A DNA stretch of 25,485 bases from JACZUI01 sp041599115 (GTDB lineage: Bacteria; Actinomycetota; Acidimicrobiia; Spongiisociales; ZC4RG35). Position numbers and translations under genes: made by a program. The DNA is taken from assembly GCA_041599115.1 (NCBI GenBank), contig JBFHXF010000019.1:1-25485 (forward strand), in the 5' to 3' direction. Below, one piece after another: positions 6,860-13,160 of the stretch. The notes below the pieces were generated by a model. It ran no database searches. It worked only from the letters and a program-made list of their open reading frames with translations, and was not told the DNA's origin. Within the stretch, counting starts at the first letter, position 1. Every line of letters begins with the position of its first letter.

Positions 6860-7605
6860 CGGGGACTGGTGGGAGACGGATAGCCGTCGTCACCGGAGGC
6901 TCGAGGGGGATCGGGCGCGCCATCGCCACGCGTCTTGCAGGATCGAAACATGCCGTGGTCGTCAACTACGCGGCGAACATGTCGGCCGCAGACTCGCTCG
7001 TCGATGAGATCGAGGCTTCGGGTGGTATCGCGATCGCCCATCGGGCCGATGTCTCCGATGTCGACCAGGTCACCGCCATGTTCGAGAGGGTCAGCGCCGA
7101 TCTCGGCCCGGTTTCGGTTCTGGTGAACAACGCCGGTATCACCCGGGACAACCTCTTGATGAGGATGTCAGTGGAGGAGTTCGACGAGGTGATCGCGGTA
7201 AACCTGCGCTCGGCGTTTCTCTGCACCAAGGCTGCTCTCCGGGACATGATCAGAGCGCGTTGGGGCCGCGTGATCTCGATAGCCTCGGTTGCAGGTGTGA
7301 CGGGTAATGCTGGTCAAGCCAACTACGCGGCGTCCAAGGCCGGTCTGATCGGGTTCTCGAAATCTGTCGCCAGGGAGTATGGCGCCAGAAACATCACGGC
7401 GAATGTGGTCGCTCCCGGTTTTATCAATACCGATATGACATCGGCGCTCGGCGAGAAGGCGCTTTCGGTCGTCGCTGGTGCCATCACACTTGGTCGGTTT
7501 GGGGAGGCCGGAGAGGTCGCCGCCGCAGTCGACTTCCTCGCTTCCGATGATGCCGGCTACATAACCGGCCAGGTGTTGTCGGTTGATGGCGGGATGGCGT
7601 TGTAA
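6856..7605 (+). CDS. fabG: 3-oxoacyl-ACP reductase
   Basis: This 249-residue short-chain dehydrogenase reduces 3-ketoacyl-ACP with NADPH. Cofactor motif TGGSRGIG is at 13-20, NNAG at 91-94, structural Asn116, catalytic Ser144, Tyr157 and Lys161 (YAASK). It ends with the typical GQVLSVDGGM segment. The start is a GTG at 6856 inside the overlapping GTGA with the fabH stop, so translation is probably coupled. Its place between fabH and acpP supports the fatty-acid role over other SDR reactions. Confidence 0.95.
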   Translation: MTGTGGRRIAVVTGGSRGIGRAIATRLAGSKHAVVVNYAANMSAADSLVDEIEASGGIAIAHRADVSDVDQVTAMFERVSADLGPVSVLVNNAGITRDNLLMRMSVEEFDEVIAVNLRSAFLCTKAALRDMIRARWGRVISIASVAGVTGNAGQANYAASKAGLIGFSKSVAREYGARNITANVVAPGFINTDMTSALGEKALSVVAGAITLGRFGEAGEVAAAVDFLASDDAGYITGQVLSVDGGMAL

Positions 7606-7639
7606 GTTCCCAGGACCAGAACAGATAGGAGAGAAGGAA

Positions 7640-7885
7640 ATGGAAAGAGATGTCGTTGCCGAGAGACTCACGGGGGTGCTCGTCTCTGAACTGGGGCTCG
7701 ACGAGTCCAAGATCAATGACGCGGCTCATTTCGAAGAGGACCTCGATGTTGACAGTCTCGGCGTCGTCGAATTGTTGATGGCCCTCGAGGACGAGTTTGG
7801 TGTGAAGATCCCCGACGAGGAGGCCGAGTCGATCATGACCGTGGGCCAGGCGATCGATCTGGTTCACCAGAAGCTCGGGGAGTAG
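7640..7885 (+). CDS. acpP: acyl carrier protein
   Basis: This is an 81-residue acidic four-helix carrier. The phosphopantetheine serine is Ser39 in the DVDSLG motif; most bacterial ACPs read ADSLD here, so this one has Gly after the Leu. The helix II sequence VVELLMALEDEFGVKIPDEE is otherwise standard. The frame is open upstream to 7583, but ATG 7640 follows a strong ribosome site (AGGAGAGAAGG, 7627-7637) and gives the normal length. It lies 34 bases after fabG and just before fabF, and would carry the acyl chain between all enzymes of this operon. Confidence 0.95.
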   Translation: MERDVVAERLTGVLVSELGLDESKINDAAHFEEDLDVDSLGVVELLMALEDEFGVKIPDEEAESIMTVGQAIDLVHQKLGE

Positions 7886-7888
7886 CCG

Positions 7889-9139
7889 TTGTCAGCCGAG
7901 CGGCGACGGGTGGTCGTCACCGGCCTTGGCGCAGTCACACCTTTGGGCCATGACGTCGAGACGACCTGGGAGGCGATGCTCGCTGGCAGGTCGGGGATCG
8001 GCCAGATCACTCTCTTCGACACCACCGGATATCGGTCCACCATCGCCGGCGAGATCCGCGACTGGGAGCCCGAGTTGCATTTCGACCGAAGGGAGATTCG
8101 CCGTCTCGACCGCTTCAGCCAGTTCTTCCTGGTGGCGGTGCGTCAGGCCCTCACCCAAGCCGGTCTCGCCTTTCCTGAGGGTGATCCGTCTTCGTTGCGG
8201 GCCGGAGTGGTTGTCGGCGCCGGATTCGGCGGGATGGGGTCCTTCATCGAGGAGATAGAAGTGCTGGTCGAGCGAGGTCCCGACCGGGTGAGTCCCACCG
8301 GGGTGCCCCGTATCATCCCGAACATGGCGGCTGGCCTGGCCTCCATCGAGCACAACCTGCTGGGCCCGGTTTCATGCATTGTCACCGCATGCAGCGCCTC
8401 GGCCAATGCCATAGGTGACGGAGCTGAGATGATCCGTCGCGGAGCGGCCGACGTCGTGGTCGCCGGGGGCGCCGAGGCGGCAATCACCACATTTGGCATC
8501 GCCACCTTCGCTCAGTCTCGGGCCCTGTCAGTCCGTAACGACGAACCCGAGCGGGCATCGCGTCCATTCGACGCGGACCGCGACGGCTTTGTCATGGGAG
8601 AAGGTGGGGCGGCCCTTGTGCTGGAGGAATACGAGAAGGCGAGGGAACGCGGGGCTCGAATCTTTGCCGAGCTCACGGGATACGGGATGTCTGCCGACGC
8701 GTATCACATCACTCTGCCGCGACCGGGCGGCAGCGGAGCCGCGCGCGCCATGACCGCGGCCATCGATGATGCCGGCCTGTCACCTTCAGACATCGGATAC
8801 ATCAACGCCCACGGGACATCGACGGACGCCAATGACTCCACCGAGACTGCCGCGATTCGCATCGCAATGGGGGACGCGGCTGATGCGACGCCGGTCTCGT
8901 CCACGAAATCAATGACAGGGCACCTGCTCGGAGGAGCCGGTGCCGTGGAGGCAGTAGTGGCGATTCGCTCATTGATGGACGGCGTTGCCCCGCCGACCAT
9001 CAATTACGAGACTTCCGATCCCGAGTGTGATCTCGACTATGTGCCCAACGAGGCGAGGGAAATCGTCTTGGACCATTCGATGTCCAACTCTTTTGGCTTC
9101 GGGGGTCACAATGTGGCCCTGGTCTTCAGCCGCATCTGA
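7889..9139 (+). CDS. fabF: beta-ketoacyl-ACP synthase II
   Basis: This 416-residue elongating condensing enzyme has the Cys-His-His triad: Cys168 in TACSAS, His308 in NAHGTST and His345 in MTGHLLGGAG, with Lys340. The N-terminus RVVVTGLGAVTPLG and the GFGGHN near the end are typical of KAS I/II. No ATG or GTG suits the N-terminus, so TTG 7889 is taken as the start, supported by GGGGA at 7877-7881, partly inside the acpP stop region. The gap to acpP is 3 bases. It is the last gene of the fab operon. FabF rather than FabB is inferred from operon context and overall similarity. Confidence 0.93.
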   Translation: MSAERRRVVVTGLGAVTPLGHDVETTWEAMLAGRSGIGQITLFDTTGYRSTIAGEIRDWEPELHFDRREIRRLDRFSQFFLVAVRQALTQAGLAFPEGDPSSLRAGVVVGAGFGGMGSFIEEIEVLVERGPDRVSPTGVPRIIPNMAAGLASIEHNLLGPVSCIVTACSASANAIGDGAEMIRRGAADVVVAGGAEAAITTFGIATFAQSRALSVRNDEPERASRPFDADRDGFVMGEGGAALVLEEYEKARERGARIFAELTGYGMSADAYHITLPRPGGSGAARAMTAAIDDAGLSPSDIGYINAHGTSTDANDSTETAAIRIAMGDAADATPVSSTKSMTGHLLGGAGAVEAVVAIRSLMDGVAPPTINYETSDPECDLDYVPNEAREIVLDHSMSNSFGFGGHNVALVFSRI

Positions 9140-9173
9140 AGCCCACGCATCGGACCCGGGAAATCACTCCGAC

Positions 9174-9425
9174 TCACCGACTCGAGTCTTCGCGCCTCTC
9201 TTGCCATTCCCCGATGCTCCGGAACACGAGTACGAGAACGAGGGCGGTTCCGATAGCTACGAGCCCGAAAGCGCCAAGAGCAGCGGCGGCCGACCAACCC
9301 ACGCAGCCGGTCAGCGGATCAGACAGGTCACAACTCACGCTGGCCACGACCCAGGCGAGGGCTGCGGCGAGAACTCCCAGGCCGAGGGAGGGTATCGCTA
9401 TCCACGGGTTGGGGAGTCGTCTCAA
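9174..9425 (-). CDS. small two-helix membrane protein
   Basis: This 83-residue protein on the minus strand has two hydrophobic segments, about residues 10-31 and 44-67, with one cysteine just after the first segment and one just before the second, and a charged C-terminus (SIGEWQERREDSSR). The start is a TTG at 9425 overlapping the stop of the upstream membrane-protein gene (TTGA), the same coupling style seen elsewhere in the window. It runs convergently into fabF with a 34-bp gap. No family is recognised. The overlap and membrane pattern make it plausible, but the TTG start and short length keep confidence moderate. Confidence 0.5.
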   Translation of the reverse strand: MRRLPNPWIAIPSLGLGVLAAALAWVVASVSCDLSDPLTGCVGWSAAAALGAFGLVAIGTALVLVLVFRSIGEWQERREDSSR

Positions 9426-10165
9426 ATCCGACGGCCTTTCTCATCCAGCTCTGCTGCATCCAGGACTTCCTTCGGGGCCAGCTCTGGCGGGATGGGATAC
9501 ACGGTGGCGCGTTCGGATGGCGGGTAGAAGGCGACCTTGACACTTGGATGGAGGGCGATCACGGCGACCACGATTCCCAACAAGGCCGAGGCGGCGGCCG
9601 CGGCTATTGGCTGGGTCGGAGCGAGGCCGAGAGCGAGAACTGGCCACCCGTAGCGGGCCAGGTAGAGGCCTCCGGCCATGACCCTCGAGTACCACAGAGC
9701 AAGAAGTGGTGCGGATGCTCCGACGGCGACGGTCGTCAGGCTCGATCCTGTCAACGAAGCCAACCCGAGAGCGAAAGGCGCCGCGATGAGCACCAGGGTC
9801 AGAAGGACGGATCGTTCCGGCGGTCCGGTGGCAGCCGGCAGTTTTCTCACGCCGGAGGCCACCGGACGGGCCGACACGGCCACGATGGCCGTGGACGTCA
9901 GGATTACTCCTGCAATCCACCAACCGTCGACGGGACGGCCGATCGCCAGAAGGAAAGTGCCGGCCAGAGCTCCGTCAACAGTGCGTTTCGCCCAGCGGCC
10001 ACCAACCAGAACCAGGCCGACGATACCGACGGTCGTGGCAGCCAACAGACCGAGACCAATCAGGAATGTGGCACCGGAGTCGTAGGGTCCGGGGTCGATG
10101 ATCAGGGCGCCCACCCAAGCCAAGGCCGCGGCCAGGGACATCGAGGACAGGAGTATCGCTGTCAT
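9422..10165 (-). CDS. polytopic membrane protein of unknown function
   Basis: Using the ATG at 10165, this is a 247-residue protein with about seven membrane segments rich in Ala, Leu and Gly and a hydrophilic C-terminal tail of about 40 residues (from AFYPPSERATVYP) that looks cytoplasmic. The frame is open to 10297, but that would overlap the phosphatase gene by about 100 bases, whereas the 10165 start leaves a 25-bp gap and begins directly with a membrane segment. No clear ribosome site was found. No family is recognised. It lies between a histidine phosphatase and a second small membrane protein in one apparent operon. Confidence 0.65.
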   Translation of the reverse strand: MTAILLSSMSLAAALAWVGALIIDPGPYDSGATFLIGLGLLAATTVGIVGLVLVGGRWAKRTVDGALAGTFLLAIGRPVDGWWIAGVILTSTAIVAVSARPVASGVRKLPAATGPPERSVLLTLVLIAAPFALGLASLTGSSLTTVAVGASAPLLALWYSRVMAGGLYLARYGWPVLALGLAPTQPIAAAAASALLGIVVAVIALHPSVKVAFYPPSERATVYPIPPELAPKEVLDAAELDEKGRRI

Positions 10166-10190
10166 TCGGGGAGTGTCCCAGCCGCCCGGC

Positions 10191-10865
10191 TCAAGCCGAA
10201 GTTGGCGACGACCCGCCGTCGGAGGGGGCCAGGATCCGCAAATCCGGTTTCTCACCAAAACGAGGTGATTGACCCGGCTCCCAGACCGTCTCCTCACGCC
10301 AGGTCGGGCCCGGTCGAAGGGTCACGACGGTCCCAAGCCCCGGCTTCTCATCATTCAGCAAGGACAAGCTCGAGCCGAGCAACCGGAGCCTCGCCGCCTG
10401 AATGGGATCCTGATGCGAGATGATCACCACGTCTCCGTGAGGGTGCTCGGCGTCGAGCCTCCTGGCGACATTGGCCACGCGCTCGGCGACGGCTGCCAGG
10501 GTCTCGGGGGCGAAGGGGAGATTCTCCGGGTGTTTGAGATACGCCTCCAACTCACCGGGATAGCTCTCCGGAATCAAGCGCCAACTGTGACCTCGCCAGC
10601 GATTGGCCAGCTCCCACTCGGTGAGGTCAGCATCGACCTTCACCGGGACACCGCTCCGTGCGGCAATGTGCTCCGCGGTCCTCAAGGAGCGTTCCAGCGG
10701 TGAAGACCAGATGGCAACCACGGGCCGGGGGCCCAGGTAGCGACCAATTCGCTTTGCCTGCTCAACTCCGTGAGGTGAAAGGCCGAATCCGGGCAGATCG
10801 CCGTAAACGAGATGTTCAGGATTCTCCACTTCACCGTGGCGGACGAGGTGTACCAATGCAGCCAT
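10191..10865 (-). CDS. histidine phosphatase superfamily protein
   Basis: This 224-residue protein has the phosphoglycerate-mutase-like fold. The phosphohistidine nucleophile is His10 in LVRHGE. The arginine motif SSPLERSLRTAE at 54-65 supplies phosphate-binding residues, E83/E85 in the DLTEWE segment are acid candidates, and the second catalytic histidine is His151 in ISHQDP. This is the broad-specificity phosphatase branch rather than a true glycolytic mutase, and the substrate cannot be predicted. The last 40 or so residues are Pro/Gly/Ser-rich and probably disordered. It is transcribed divergently from dinB across 49 bp. Confidence 0.88.
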   Translation of the reverse strand: MAALVHLVRHGEVENPEHLVYGDLPGFGLSPHGVEQAKRIGRYLGPRPVVAIWSSPLERSLRTAEHIAARSGVPVKVDADLTEWELANRWRGHSWRLIPESYPGELEAYLKHPENLPFAPETLAAVAERVANVARRLDAEHPHGDVVIISHQDPIQAARLRLLGSSLSLLNDEKPGLGTVVTLRPGPTWREETVWEPGQSPRFGEKPDLRILAPSDGGSSPTSA

Positions 10866-10902
10866 TGTTTCTAGTTTGGCCTTATCGGCGCCTTGTGCCG
10901 GG

Positions 10903-10908
10903 TAACTT
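10903..10908 (+). promoter_or_regulatory. putative leaderless promoter -10 of dinB (TAACTT)
   Basis: TAACTT (TANNNT) ends 6 bases before the dinB ATG at 10915, so the mRNA would start on or next to the start codon. No ribosome site is present. No LexA-like box (GAAC-N4-GTTC) is visible in the 49-bp divergent gap, so SOS control is not indicated by sequence. Confidence 0.4.
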
Positions 10909-10914
10909 CGCCCT

Positions 10915-12099
10915 ATGTGGACCGAGTCGATCCTTCATGTCGACATGGATTCGTTCTTCGTCGAGGTGGAACGACTCGAAGATGGCACTCTTCGCGGCAG
11001 GCCTGTTGCGGTGGGTGGAACGGGGCCGAGGGGCGTCATCGCCAGCGCGTCATACGAGGCCCGGAAGTTCGGAGTGAGCTCGGCGCAACCGACGTCGACT
11101 GCACGAAGGCTCTGCCCAGATCTGGTCGTTATCTCCCCATCACATGGTCGATACGGAGTCGTTTCGGAGCAGGTCTTCTCGATACTCCGCACCTTCACGC
11201 CAAAAGTGGAAGGACTGAGCCTGGACGAGGCGTTTCTCGACGTCGCGGGTTTGCGCCGCCACTACGAGTCCCCGGTTTCAATCGCTGTGGCCATACGCGC
11301 TTCGATCGCCGGCCAACTGGGCCTCCCGGCCTCGGTGGGCATAGCGGCATCTAAATTTGTCGCGAAGCTGGCCTCGGAGGCAGCCAAGCCGGATGGTTTG
11401 GTCCATGTGCCCCAGGCGGAGCAGAGCCGGTTTCTCGATCCGCTCCCGGTCGAGTCCTTGTGGGGTGTGGGGCCGGCCACCCTGGCCGGTCTCAGCAGAC
11501 TCGGCGTCTCCACCGTGGGCGATCTGGCGAGTATTCCTGAAGCGGCTCTGGCAGCCGCTTTTGGCCCGACAGCGGGGAGGCATCTCATCGATCTTGCCAT
11601 GGGAATCGACCCGCGTCCCGTCGTCGCTGACGGCGAGGCCAAATCGGTGTCGGTCGAGGAGACGTTTCCGGCTGATATCGCGGGTCGGGAAAACCTCGAG
11701 GCGGTCCTTCTTGGTCAGTCACAGCGACTGGCGGGTCGACTTCGTAGAGCAGGATTGGCGGCCGCGACAGTCACAATCAAAGTGCGCTACGAGGATTTCT
11801 CCACGATTACGAGAAGTCTCACCCACGGTGCACCGATCGATTCGCCGCGAGATCTCTTCAGCCTCGGGAAGCGGCTTTTGGGTGAAGCCGACCTCTCCAG
11901 ACCGGTCCGTCTGTTGGGGCTTGGCGGATCCTCACTGGTCCCTGCCGGCATGCCAAGGCAGCTGACGATCGATAGCAATCAGCGGTGGGATCGAATCGCG
12001 GAGGCGGTATCAGGGATCCACGAGAAATACGGCGACGGATCTGTTTCACCCGCCCGGCTTCTCGACATGCCTGACGGAGATCCTGGATCTGACAAGTGA
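10915..12099 (+). CDS. dinB: DNA polymerase IV (Y-family, translesion)
   Basis: This 394-residue Y-family polymerase would bypass damaged template bases. Catalytic carboxylates are D10 (HVDMDSFF) and D104-E105 (SLDEAFLD). The steric-gate residue is F14 or F15. The helix-hairpin-helix stretch LWGVGPATLAGLSRLGV binds DNA, and the little-finger region follows from about 240. An internal QLTID near residue 350 resembles a beta-clamp-binding motif, placed as in mycobacterial DinB proteins rather than at the extreme C-terminus. A 30-residue tail follows. It is longer than E. coli Pol IV (351) but normal for actinobacteria. It is divergent from the histidine phosphatase gene. Confidence 0.93.
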   Translation: MWTESILHVDMDSFFVEVERLEDGTLRGRPVAVGGTGPRGVIASASYEARKFGVSSAQPTSTARRLCPDLVVISPSHGRYGVVSEQVFSILRTFTPKVEGLSLDEAFLDVAGLRRHYESPVSIAVAIRASIAGQLGLPASVGIAASKFVAKLASEAAKPDGLVHVPQAEQSRFLDPLPVESLWGVGPATLAGLSRLGVSTVGDLASIPEAALAAAFGPTAGRHLIDLAMGIDPRPVVADGEAKSVSVEETFPADIAGRENLEAVLLGQSQRLAGRLRRAGLAAATVTIKVRYEDFSTITRSLTHGAPIDSPRDLFSLGKRLLGEADLSRPVRLLGLGGSSLVPAGMPRQLTIDSNQRWDRIAEAVSGIHEKYGDGSVSPARLLDMPDGDPGSDK

Positions 12100-12162
12100 A
12101 CTGTCGCCCGACCGGGTGTATTGTTTGACAGAGACAAGACTTGGGTTGACGGAGCGGTGCCG

Positions 12163-12468
12163 ATGCCACTCGATGACAACGAACAGAAGATCCTGGCGGA
12201 GATAGAGCGCCAGTTCTACGAGGAGGACCCTCAGCTCGCCCGCGCCGTTCGCAACATCCACCACCCCTCGAGGCTGTGGCTGCGTCTTTCTCTCATCGGC
12301 GTCGTTGCCGGCCTGGTTGTTGTCGTCGCGTTCTTCGCGTCGAATACGATCGTGGCCGTTGGCGGGTTCGCCTTGCTTGTGGCCTCGGCAACCACTCTCG
12401 TAACCAGGTTGGGCTCGCGGATGAGGAGTCATAGCGAAGTTCCGACCGAACAGGACACGGTCGAGTAG
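12163..12468 (+). CDS. DUF3040 membrane protein
   Basis: This is a 101-residue protein when read from ATG 12163, which has GGAG at 12151-12154. The frame is open to TTG 12121, but the family N-terminus is MPLDDNEQKILAEIE, matching the chosen start. It has an acidic helix with YEEDP, then two membrane segments at about residues 39-59 and 62-80, and a polar tail. DUF3040 proteins are common in Actinobacteria near the dcw cluster; I recall Rv2169c close to mraZ in M. tuberculosis. Function is unknown. Upstream, TATTGT at 12119-12124 could serve as a weak -10. Confidence 0.88.
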   Translation: MPLDDNEQKILAEIERQFYEEDPQLARAVRNIHHPSRLWLRLSLIGVVAGLVVVVAFFASNTIVAVGGFALLVASATTLVTRLGSRMRSHSEVPTEQDTVE

Positions 12469-12492
12469 CCGGATCAACTTCTGAATCGACCA

Positions 12493-12534
12493 CGCCGCCG
12501 GCATGACGTCGAACAGTCGGAGACGCCGGCGGCG
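12493..12534. repeat. 10-bp inverted repeat, 22-nt loop
   Basis: The arms CGCCGCCGGC (12493-12502) and GCCGGCGGCG (12525-12534) are perfectly complementary around a 22-base loop. The downstream arm continues as CGTG, which can pair with CACG upstream after a one-base bulge. It follows the DUF3040 stop by 24 bases. It lacks a T-run, so it is either a non-canonical terminator or a structured leader element for the MerR gene. Confidence 0.6.
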
Positions 12535-12612
12535 CGTGCCCGAGACAGACCGGCTAATGTTCCGGCCCCGGCGTTCGCTTCGGGAGGCGGGGAATCGTCG
12601 TGGAACGTAATC

Positions 12613-12632
12613 CGACCCTTGCCTCAGGGTCG
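12613..12632. promoter_or_regulatory. palindrome before the MerR gene, possible autoregulatory operator
   Basis: CGACCCT (12613-12619) and AGGGTCG (12626-12632) form a 7-bp perfect inverted repeat with a 6-base spacer. MerR-family dimers bind palindromes of about this size and layout (ACC..GGT half-sites) between -35 and -10. It sits 25-45 bases before the GTG start, so autoregulation is plausible but unproven. Confidence 0.4.
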
Positions 12633-12657
12633 TCGTAGGAGTTTTAGGAAGGGACCA

Positions 12658-13158
12658 GTGGAGCAGTCATTCACCGCCGAGCAGGCATGCCGGCTGGCCA
12701 ATTGCACACACCATCAAATACGATACTGGGACCGGGTTGGACTGGTCACACCGTCGATTCAGGGAAGTGGCGGGCGCCCTGGAGTCCGGCGCCTCTATTC
12801 GTTTCGGGATCTCGTGGCCCTGCGGGTCGTGAGAAGTCTTCTTGACAACGGCATGTCCTTGCAACGGGTCCGCCGCGCCTGGGACTATCTCAGACGCGAA
12901 GGTGAGATGGAGAATCATCTGGCTGACGTGAAGCTCGTCACCGATGGACAGTCCATTTTCCGGGTGAGTTCAGATGAGGGCGAGTTGATGGACGCCCTCA
13001 GACAGGGACAACTGGCGTTTTTCGTGGCGATCGATGAGATCACGCGGGAGGTCCAGGAAGACGTCACCCGGTTCGAGCTCGATCGAGACCAGTTCCTCAA
13101 TATGCTGAGACGTGTCGAAGACGACGTAGCCGACGAGCTCCAGGCCTCAGGATCTTGA
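12658..13158 (+). CDS. MerR-family transcriptional regulator
   Basis: This 166-residue regulator is read from GTG 12658, which follows AGGAAGGG at 12646-12653; the frame is open to TTG 12619. The winged helix-turn-helix is N-terminal: FTAEQACRLANCTHHQIRYW, then the wing with RRLYSFRDLVALRVV, then NGMSLQRVRRAWDYL. The C-terminal half (from VKLVTDGQSIF) resembles the actinobacterial garA-linked MerR proteins (Rv1830 type, from memory), not metal- or drug-sensing MerR members; there is no metal-binding cysteine cluster. Such paralogues include FtsR, a regulator of ftsZ in corynebacteria, so a division or growth role near the dcw genes is conceivable. It converges on the transglutaminase gene with a 2-bp gap. 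Confidence 0.88.
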   Translation: MEQSFTAEQACRLANCTHHQIRYWDRVGLVTPSIQGSGGRPGVRRLYSFRDLVALRVVRSLLDNGMSLQRVRRAWDYLRREGEMENHLADVKLVTDGQSIFRVSSDEGELMDALRQGQLAFFVAIDEITREVQEDVTRFELDRDQFLNMLRRVEDDVADELQASGS

Positions 13159-13160
13159 CC

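Noticed and set aside
9548..10423. Long plus-strand frame of 291 codons opposite the membrane protein and phosphatase genes
   Set aside because: The translation is Gly/Arg/Ser/Gln-rich without domains, while the minus strand gives a clear phosphatase and a membrane protein; this is antisense shadow in GC-rich DNA.
12125..12130. TTGACA before the DUF3040 gene as a -35 element
   Set aside because: No -10-like sequence lies 16-18 bases downstream; the match is probably chance.
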